From positions 124,001 through 188,000 of the forward strand of contig NZ_JACHMX010000001.1 in NCBI RefSeq assembly GCF_014205155.1: a stretch of 64,000 nucleotides of DNA. The letters are read 5' to 3'. Position 1 is the stretch's first letter, and every line of letters starts with the position of its first letter. Of this stretch, positions 1 to 8,400 are shown piece after piece. Below the pieces are notes generated by a model that worked only from the letters and a program-made list of their open reading frames with translations, was not told the DNA's origin and did no database searches. Source of the stretch: Amycolatopsis umgeniensis. Lineage in GTDB: Bacteria; Actinomycetota; Actinomycetes; Mycobacteriales; Pseudonocardiaceae. The position numbers were made by a program, and so were the translations under genes.

Positions 1-418
1 TGCCGTTGATCTTGTAGTGGCGGGCCAGCGCGAGCGTCATCGCGCACATGTCCTTCATGTCGACCGCGCCGCGACCCCAGACGTAGTCGTCCTGGATCGC
101 ACCGGAGAACGGGTGAACAGACCACTCGGAAGCGTCAGCGGGAACGGCGTCGAGGTGACCGTGGATCAGGAGCGCACCCCGCGACGGGTCGGCACCCGGC
201 AGCCGGACGATCACGTTGTGGCGGTTCTTGCCACCGGACTCGACGTAGGTGATCTCGTAGCCCGCGTCGGTGAGCTTCTCGGCGACGTACTCCGCCGCGG
301 CGCGTTCACCGACGAGTGTGTCGGGATCACCCGTGTTGGTGGTGTCGATGCGGATCAGTTCACTGGTGAGGGTGACTGCCTCTTCGGCGGCGGCTTCGAT
401 CAGATTCGGTTCGGTCAC
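1..418 (-). CDS. M20-family metallopeptidase, N-terminal part (runs off the window)
   Basis: Read on the minus strand from a GTG at 418, preceded by an AGGAA ribosome binding site. The 139 visible residues start VTEPNLIEAAAEEAVTLTSE and show the M20 pattern: HGHLDAVP (about residues 88-95, first metal-binding His and the following Asp) and WGRGAVDMKDM (about 114-124, bridging-metal Asp). M20 enzymes are cytosolic zinc or cobalt exopeptidases, dipeptidases or deacylases; the substrate cannot be read from this part. The C-terminal dimerisation domain and remaining ligands lie outside the window. The plus-strand frame over the same bases is a shadow. Confidence 0.88.
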   Translation of the reverse strand, partial: MTEPNLIEAAAEEAVTLTSELIRIDTTNTGDPDTLVGERAAAEYVAEKLTDAGYEITYVESGGKNRHNVIVRLPGADPSRGALLIHGHLDAVPADASEWSVHPFSGAIQDDYVWGRGAVDMKDMCAMTLALARHYKING

Positions 419-832
419 CAGGCATTCCTACCATTGGTGGAGCCCACCGACCCGATGCCACCGCGTGGTGGACAGCGTGTGAAGACCCACTCCCCCACGC
501 GGCGCCGTGTCGGCGCAGGCGCACGCTCGAAGCCCCGTCCGGCGAACAACGCGCTTCGGCGAGACCAGGGTGCAGGGCGTACTGCGGGTAGAGGAACGCA
601 TACCGCTCACGCTCCTCCTGACACACCGTGAACAGCTCTTCGAGAGTGCCAGGACGGAGCGTGCTTCCTGCGGTCGGTGGCGGCCTCTCCCCCGTTACCC
701 CGAAGCGGTAAGCGGCGCTAAGGGTGACGTATGGCATGTGCTTGGCGAGGCGCCTGCCTGGCCACGGTCGTCGCTCCCCGCGGCCGGGCCAGAACGACCG
801 GCCGCCGGGAAACGGCGAAATTCGGGTTGTGG
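419..832. other. Gap with no supported gene
   Basis: About 414 bases between the M20 gene start and the end of the DUF4232 gene. A minus-strand frame covers 360-737 and reads in part ELFTVCQEERERYAFLYPQY, which looks faintly protein-like. It runs through the M20 start region, has no clear ribosome binding site and matches no family I recognise. A decayed gene is possible. The promoter of the M20 gene should lie near 420-480. Confidence 0.4.
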
Positions 833-1375
833 TCAGACGGTGGGCGCGGTGCCGGCTGTCGTCGCCCCGGTGCGGATGGTGTGACTCTCCGGGGCGGCGT
901 TGACCGCGCCGAGGTTCCAGGGCAGCGTGATCCGCGGGTCACTGGTGTCGCCGCGCGGACTGGTTTCCTGGGGCGCGGTGACCGTGATCGCCAGCGGTGT
1001 CTGCTGCTGGGGTGAGCCGATCGCGGTCCAATGCAGCGGGATGTAGGCCGAGGAGCCGTCGCTGATTTCCACCGACGGAGCGTCCGGTGCGGCGTCCGAG
1101 GACAGCATCACGTCGTGGGCGCCGACGAGGTCGATGGGCAGCGCTCCGGGCAGCGTGCAGGTCTCGCCCGACCTCGCGGTGAACTGGATGGCGGCGTCCC
1201 GTCCCCCTGCGCCCGCTCCGCCGTAGACGAGCCGGCTGGTGACCTGGCCCGACGTGCAGTGGAAGTCGGTGGGCATCGCGCCGGCGGTCCCGGCGGTCAG
1301 GACGGTGGCCCCGGCCGCCGCTCCGGCGACGAGCAGGACCGCGGCGCTCCGGCGGACATTCGTGCGAGTGGTCAT
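833..1375 (-). CDS. Secreted DUF4232-type protein
   Basis: A 180-residue protein starting MTTRTNVRRSAAVLL at 1375, with AGAAGGGGAAG just upstream as ribosome binding site; the frame extends further upstream but without a better start. Residues about 8-34 form a Sec signal peptide ending GTAGAMP. The mature part has two cysteines (FHCTSGQ and ETCTLPG) and the beta-rich pattern of DUF4232, a domain of actinobacterial exported proteins and lipoproteins with no proven function. There is no lipobox cysteine, so it is probably released. The family call rests on pattern recognition. Confidence 0.75.
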   Translation of the reverse strand: MTTRTNVRRSAAVLLVAGAAAGATVLTAGTAGAMPTDFHCTSGQVTSRLVYGGAGAGGRDAAIQFTARSGETCTLPGALPIDLVGAHDVMLSSDAAPDAPSVEISDGSSAYIPLHWTAIGSPQQQTPLAITVTAPQETSPRGDTSDPRITLPWNLGAVNAAPESHTIRTGATTAGTAPTV

Positions 1376-1720
1376 CGATCTTCCCCTTCTGCCGTACTCC
1401 GGGACGGACGGTCCGGTCCCGGCGGCGACCGGTGGCGTCATGCCGACCAAGATCGCTCTCGCCACTGAAGTGCCCATCCCGCGGCCCCGACATGCGACAA
1501 CGTGAGATTGATCAGTCAGAAGCAACTTGAATACGACTTACGCGTCTCGTCGACCAAGGGTGCGCTCTCATACCGGGAGTTCCGTACCGACTCCGCGCCC
1601 CTGCGTGATCCGGCCCGCAGCTCGAGGCACGGGCAGTTTCAGCCGCACGGTCAGGGGGTAACCGGGAACGCAGTTGCTTGTACAGGGAGATCCTTGAGCA
1701 CGGCCAGCGAGGAGAAGGTG
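1376..1720. other. Divergent intergenic region
   Basis: About 345 bases between the DUF4232 gene (minus) and the membrane protein gene (plus). It should hold both promoters. I see TGATCA near 1509-1514 and an AT-richer stretch at 1500-1550, but no confident -35/-10 pair and no convincing small gene. The plus frame starting at 1502 is open here, but an ATG with a good ribosome binding site occurs only at 1721. Confidence 0.4.
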
Positions 1721-2368
1721 ATGACGCAGAGTCCGAACTCGATGGGGCAATCGGTGAGCACCAGCGTGACTGGCGTACGCGAACTCGCCGCGGAGGCGGG
1801 AAAGGCCGGTGCCGAAGCGGTCGCCGACGTTGCCAGTATCGCCGAGCGGAAGTTCTCCGAGGCAGCTGACGAAGTCACCAAGACGACCCGCCGGGCACGT
1901 CGGGATTTTGTCAGGCAAACACGGAAAACCCGCAAGGAAATCCGGGAGAACTCGTCTGCCGTGCGCGATGAGACACTCACGAGGATGGCCGGGTTGCGCG
2001 AGCCTGGACGCAGGGCGACAAAAGCGGCGGTGCTCGCCGCGAAATCAACCCGCGAGCCTGGGCGGCGGGGCAAGAGGCGGCGAGCCGCCGCGAAGGCAAA
2101 CCTGGGCGAAGCCCTGGCCGAGGCCAAGAGCGTGGCACGAGGTGAAGGTCTCCCGAGGTCCCGCCCCCGCTGGCCATGGATCGTGGTTCTCGGAGTCGTG
2201 GCCGCGGGCGCGACCTACATCCTTCGCACGAAGAAGAAGCCGTCCACAGTGGAGTTCCATGACGAGCCACATACGATAAAGACAGCCGAAGACACCCCGG
2301 CATCATCCGAGGCCGTGGAGAACGGACGCACGGCACCGGAACCGACGGCAGCGGGGCCGAAGAACTGA
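1721..2368 (+). CDS. Membrane-anchored, highly charged protein of unknown function
   Basis: A 215-residue protein starting MTQSPNSMGQ, with GGAGAAGG upstream; an in-frame TTG at 1694 is the main alternative start. The first 130 residues are rich in Ala, Arg, Lys and Glu and predict long helices, with a repeated REPGRR segment. A single hydrophobic segment (WPWIVVLGVVAAGATYIL, about residues 148-165) precedes an acidic tail. This looks like a one-pass protein with a basic helical cytoplasmic region, perhaps touching DNA or the envelope. I recognise no family; it loosely resembles YtxH-like or apolipoprotein-like proteins. It ends against the terminator shared with the convergent RHS gene. Confidence 0.7.
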   Translation: MTQSPNSMGQSVSTSVTGVRELAAEAGKAGAEAVADVASIAERKFSEAADEVTKTTRRARRDFVRQTRKTRKEIRENSSAVRDETLTRMAGLREPGRRATKAAVLAAKSTREPGRRGKRRRAAAKANLGEALAEAKSVARGEGLPRSRPRWPWIVVLGVVAAGATYILRTKKKPSTVEFHDEPHTIKTAEDTPASSEAVENGRTAPEPTAAGPKN

Positions 2369-2425
2369 CAGAGATCCCTGTTACGGGCGGGCCCGGGTAG
2401 CGTGCCCGAATGAAATTCCAAGACT

Positions 2426-2465
2426 CAGTGCCGCTCGACGACTATGCAGTCGTCGAGCGGCACTG
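2426..2465. terminator. Bidirectional hairpin terminator
   Basis: A perfect 18-bp inverted repeat (arms 2426-2443 and 2448-2465, arm containing CCGCTCGACGACT) with the four-base loop ATGC. It lies between the convergent ends of the membrane protein gene and the RHS gene. There is no long T-run, as is usual in high-GC actinobacteria. Confidence 0.85.
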
Positions 2466-2482
2466 GAGTTCGACAGGCCGCG

Positions 2483-5400
2483 CTACGGTTTCGTTCCCGT
2501 CCACTGAAGCCAATCGCCCTGCGGATTCAGCATGACCGCTCTCCCGATGTTGATCGCATGCATGACCGAATCAATAAGGAGTTTGTAGCGACTAGGGGCA
2601 CCTTCGTAATGAGGGCTGTTTTCAAAGTCGCTGGGCTTGAAGTTGACACCGATGGTCCGGCCGATCCAGTTGTTGTGAAGGTCCATCAACTCGAGCCAGT
2701 ACTTGCCATGGTTATCCGACGTGGCCTCGTGGGCGTCGGTGAACTCCTTCGCCCTCGTCGGGCCGAAATATACCGTCAGCAGAGCGCTCCAGTACACGTG
2801 CTGGAAGGCATTACCGATTGTCCCGTCCGCTGTTCCATACTTTCCGTCTTCGTTCGCAATGCGACCGAAAAGTATGGCGGCCGTAGTTTGAGCCTCACTC
2901 TTGAGCTCACGAAACTTGATCTTTTCCCAGGGCTTGAGCTTTCCGATCAAATCACTTTCCGCTTGAGTCACCGGAAATATGAAATATTTCGTCTTCGCAC
3001 CCGCGTTGTCGGACGGGAGTTGCGAGAACTGGCTCCTCACCCTCGCCATCTCGTCGTCGTCGAGCACCCCCACCCCGGGGGTGCGCTCGGTAGGGCTTTT
3101 GCCGGTGGGGTCAGTGAGCTTGACAGGATTGTTGTGGGCATAGGTGTGGGTGGCAAGGTTACGGGGGTTGTCGACGCCACCAGCGAGGTTTGAATCGAGG
3201 TAGTCAGGCAGTGCTGGATCCGCGCTCGCCCATAGTTGCGTTCTCGGATTGTAGTAGCGAGCACCGTGGTAGTAGAGGCCAGTCTCTTCGTCGAGTTCCT
3301 TGCCGGTGAACTTGTACGGCGTACCGCTTTGCCCTGCCCTCTCTTCCACCCAAGTTTCGCCGAAGGGCATGTACTCGAGGTGTTCGGTGACGTTGCCCTG
3401 CTTGTCGGTGACGTAGCCGGACGAGCCGAGGTGGTCGGCGTGGAAGTAGGACTGGACGTTTTCGGGCCCGGCGGCGGCGACGGTCTTGGTGGTGAGGCGG
3501 CTGTCGCCGATGAAGATGTGTTTGAAGCCGACGCCGTCACGTTCGCTGTAGCCGGGGTTGGGGTAGAGGGATTGGCCGTCGCCTTGTTTGATGACGCGCT
3601 CTCCGGCCGCGTCGTAGGTGTAGCCGACGGTCGCCGCCTGGCAGCCTGCCGGGGTTTGAGGGACCGTCGCCGTCACGGTGTCCTGGTTGCAGGCGAGCCG
3701 GTTCTCCTCGTCCCACACGTACTGGCGTCGTTTCCCCTCGGCTTCGGCGTTCACCGTGTCGGTGAGGTTTCCGCTCGCGTCGTAGACCTGGGTGATCGGG
3801 CCGACCTTGCTCGGCGCGTGGGGTTTTCCGCTGCCGTAGTCGTACTTGTAGTCGTAGCTGGTCTTGTCCTGTACCCCGGCAGGGTTGGCCGGATCCTCGA
3901 CCGGCTCGATCGGTCCGACCGACAGCGGGCCCAGTGACGCCGGGCTCCCCCCGCCGCCGCGGTTCAGGGAAGCCACTTGGGCGGACGAGGTCGAGGTGCC
4001 GGTGATCTCGTGGTGCTGGGTCTTGGTGGTCGTGTTGTGGATGGAGTCGTAACCCAACGCCAGGGTGTATCTGTCCTGCTGGTTGTTCTTGGTCGTGTAC
4101 TGGCCGCTGGCGGAGGTGAGCTGGTAGAGGTCGTCGTAGCCGAAGGTCTGGCTGCTCGGGCCACCGATCGTCGGGTTCTGTGCCGTGTTGTTGGTCAGCT
4201 TCGTGATGTTGCCGGTGTTGTCGTAGGTGTAGCCGAGGTTCTGGAACTCGGTGGCACCCGGCGTCTTCGACTTCAGGGTGGCGAGCCTGCGGTCGGCCTG
4301 GTCGTAGGTGTAGGTCGTGCGCACCCCGTTTCCGGCCTGCTGCAGCACCTTCTGGCCGAACTTGTCATAGTCCAGGCGACCGAGGTAGATGTAGTCGGTT
4401 CCGTTCTTGGACCCGGTGGCGCGGGTGACCTGGCCGCCTGCGTCGTAGTCGTAGCGGAGGACTTCGGAGTCCGGATAGGTCATCTGCAGGACACGGTTGA
4501 AGGCGTCGAAGCGCCATCCGGTGGTGTAGCCGCGGTCCGCCTGCCCGGCGATCTTGATGGTGCGGGTCTCCCGAGTGGTCTCGCCCAACGGGCCGTAACC
4601 GCGGGTGAGCGTCCCGGCCGCGTCGCGGATCTCGGTGATCCGCCCGGCGGCGTTGTCCGGTGCACCGGGTTCGCCGTGGAGGTAAGTGACGTTGTTGGCC
4701 GGGAAGGTCGGATAACGGACCGCCTTGAGGCGGCTGTGGTCGTAGTCGTACTCCACCTGTTTGCCGCTTGCGGTGATCTTCGCCGTCGGGTTGCCCGCCA
4801 GGTCGAAGCGGGTCTCGGTGCGGCCCGCATCGGGGCTGTCGAGCACAGTGCGGCGGCCGAGGGTGTCGTATTCGGACCGGGTGGTGTTGTTCTTGTCGTC
4901 CACCACGGTGGTGATCTGCCCGAGCGCGTCGTGGTCGTAGCTGGTCCAGATCACCGGCTGCCCACCGGCAGGGTTGAACTCCTTGACCGCGGTGGTCTTC
5001 TCCCGCAGGTCTGTGTAGCTGCGCTTCTGTTTGCCGTTGCCGTCGGTCGCGATGGTTTCGAACCGGGCGACACCGGCGCGGTCGGGGCCGAATCCGTAGG
5101 CCATGGTGGTCGTGACGTCGTCCGGCTCGACCGCCTTGACCGTCCGGTCGAGCACGTCGAACGAGGTTCTGGTGGGGGCGACGGTGTCGAAGGCGGCATT
5201 GAACGTGGTGTTGCCGTCGCCCTTGGGCTCGGTCACCGGGTGGTACTGCTCCACCACGCGGCCGACGAAATCGAACTTGGTGCGACCGGAGACGGTCATG
5301 ACCTGGTCAGGGGTGTCACCGGGTTTGTTCGCGACCGACGCGTCCTTTTTCGTCTGCAGGACGCGTTTGAGACCGTCGGTGAAGGTGACGGTGTCGATGG

Positions 5401-8400
5401 TGTCCTCCCGGACACCAGTGGCGTCACGGTCGAGGTGACGCGTGGTGGCGTACGGGACGGTGGCTTCGGGGTGATAGTCGAAGTCGATCGTGGCCTTGCC
5501 CGAACCGATCTCGTACGGCCCGGTGACCGTGTCCAGCCGACCCACGCTGTCGTAGGAGCGCAGCACCTGCTGGCCGTTCTGGTCGGTGGTGCGATCCGGT
5601 TGCCCGTACTTGAGGTTGTGCGTCGCGCCCGACCGCAGCCCGAAGCTGTCCACAATAGACTCGATGTGGACGCCGACGACGGTGTCGTAGCCGTACTCCA
5701 GCCGGTATCGCTGACCGGTCTTGCTTGCCGGTTTGGTGACCGCTTTCAGATTCCCGTCCGGGAAATACTCCAGGTCGGTATCGGCCGAGATGGTGTCGGT
5801 GAGGTACGCGCGGACCTGCCGCACCGCACCGGTCACGCAGTCCACTGTGGATTCGCTGTGCCGCGACACGGCGCCGCCGTTGGTGCCGCGCTGTTTGTGC
5901 GAGGTGGCGGTACCGACGAGGTTGCGCGTCCGGCAGTCCGGGTCGGACGCGGTGTAGCCGTAGGTGGTCTCCACATCGTCGGCGGCGCCCTCGTCGGCGG
6001 CGTCGAACGAGCGGATCAGGTTGCCGAAGTCGTCATACGACATTTCTGTGTAGGTGGACTTGCCAGGCTTCTCCGCGCCTTCGTAGAAGCGTTTGTCCAC
6101 TCGGGACAGACCCACGAACACGCTGCCCGGTGCGGTGTCGCGAAGCTGGTAGGTGTTGACGGTTTCGGTGAACGGCCGTCCCGCACCGTCGGTGCTGAGG
6201 GTGCGAGCGAGCAGTCCTCGGGTATACGGGCCGTCGGTGCGGTATTCATCGGTGGTCGAGCGATAGAGCGCCTCGGCAGTACCGGGGTCGCGCTGTTCGG
6301 TGACGACCTTGCCGAAACCGTGGAACTCGCGCTCGAGCCGATCGTACTTCCCCTGCTCGTAGCGATAGGTGGCGAGCTGGGTGTCGGCGCCATCGCCGCG
6401 ATGACCGTCGGACACGCTGGTGCGGGACAGCACCCAGTGGGACTCGGGCATCGCCTGAGTGTTACCGGTACGGGTGTAGTCCAGATCGATCTTCCCGCCC
6501 AACGGCCGCGTCACCGTGCGGAGCAGGTTCGTACGGCCGGTTTTGTTGACCGCGACCAGCAGCTCGTTGTCCCGGGTGGATTTGACGTGGTCGGCGAGGC
6601 CGTCACCGTTGATGTCACGCAGGCCGATCTCGGCGCGGCCGATGCCGGTGGAGGCGTTGACGCCGGGGTTGAACACGAAAGTGCCGATCGGGGTGGGGAC
6701 AGGGAACGTGAAGTAGACGCCCGCACCGAGGGTGGCGTTCTTGTCCACGGCGAGGTCGGAGAAGCTGCCGCGGAATGTGGTGGGCGCGGTGAAGCCGGTG
6801 CCGGTGTTGATGGCGACCTTGATCGGGTTGGCACCGTCGGTGAAGACGCGGTCGGTGAGGCCGTCGCCGTTGACGTCGAGCATGCTCGCGTTGGTGAAGG
6901 AAGTGCTCAGTTCGGCGGACAGTCCCCCGGCGAAGCCGTAGTTGTCGACGTTGAAACCGAGGTTGACGCCGAGGTTTCGGGTGGAGGCGTCGTTGATCGG
7001 TCCCGCTGACCAGGGTTCCCTGGCGGCGAAGCTGTAGCCGAGGTTGAGTTGTGCGTCGCCGTTGGCGAAGACCTTGTCGGGTAGACCGTCGCCGTTGATG
7101 TCGACGAGGTCGACGCGGGTGTCGGACTCGCCGCCGCCGAGGCTGCCGCCGATCCCGAGTGCCGGTTGGACCGAGCCGGAGGTGGCGGTGTTGTTGCTGC
7201 TTCCGGCCTCCGGAGCGGCCAGGCCCAATGCGCTGGCAAGGGTGGCCGACTCGCTGCCGGAAGAGTAGGACACGTTGCCGGACAAGGTGTCGGACTCGCG
7301 GACATTGCCGCCGAGTGTGCCGCGTCTGGCGCCCAGCCCGCCGTTGGTATCGGTGAACTGGATCTCCTTGGCGCCGACGACATCGGGAAAACGGTCACCG
7401 TTGAGGTCGACATAGTCGACGGAACCCGCGGTGATCCCACCGACGACCGTGCCCCCGAACGGACCGGCGGACAGCGTGCCGGATACCTGACCGGTCACGC
7501 CGCGACGCATCACGGTGCGGTCGCCTGCGACATCGGCGTCGGTGACCACGTCGATGGTGTCCGCGCCGAGCCGCGAACTGGTCGCCATGGTGGCGGTGAA
7601 CCAGGACGACTCGTCCTGCGCGGCCCAGCCGCCTTTGGCCGGGTTCGGGGCGAAGATCGCCAGCCGGGGCATGGTGATCCGGGGGTTCGCGGCGAACCCT
7701 GGGATGTCGGCTTCCTTCGGTTCCCGGGGAAGGGCGTTTTTGAAGCTCTCGTCGATCGCGAGCTCGGCCTGCTTGATGGGCTGGGTGGCGCGATCGCGGT
7801 TGGCCTGGTAGCCGATCACACCCCAGCCGCGATAGGGCTGCGGGAACGCACCCTGCTGAGCGGAGCCGTGCGCCGCGCTCGGCGCCGGGCTGAACGTCGG
7901 CCATGGAGACGAGAGATCGTAGGTGACCTTCGCGGACTGTTCGGCGACCAGCCCGAACAGGTAGGAATCCGTTGTGGAGTGGTCGAAATACAGCTCGTCG
8001 CCTTGGGTGACCGGGACGACCACGTCCAGGTCCTGGCCGGGCGAGCCGTACTGCCCGTTGACGATGTCGACGACCCGCTTGCCCAGCAGCTGCCCGCCGC
8101 GTTTCTTGACGGTGAACGCGATCTTGGTCGCCCCGGGAAAGCCGAAGTTGAGTTTCACGTTCGGCCGGACCCGCAGCTTGCCGGTCTTGGTCACCTTGTA
8201 GGTCTGCTGCGGTGCCGCGAGGGTGTCGGCGGGGTACATGTCCACGTCGAACGGCGGGCTGATCACCAGGGACGGCTGCCCCTTGTCGTCGACCAGCGAC
8301 TCCACCCCCGGCGCCTCCGTGTAGTGCGCTTTCGGTACCCAGGACACCGCGGAAACGTCGATCGCGGAGTCGGTCTTGATATGCCATGACATCTTCTCGA

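Noticed and set aside
17..631. Plus-strand frame at the left edge
   Set aside because: Runs antisense to the M20 peptidase and continues into the non-coding gap without protein-like character.
360..737. Minus-strand gene in the first gap
   Set aside because: Partly protein-like, but it overlaps the M20 start, lacks a ribosome binding site and matches no family.
3977..7009. Long plus-strand open frame (about 1010 codons) opposite the RHS gene
   Set aside because: Shadow of the GC-rich RHS coding strand: Val/Gly/Arg-rich, no domain or ribosome binding site.
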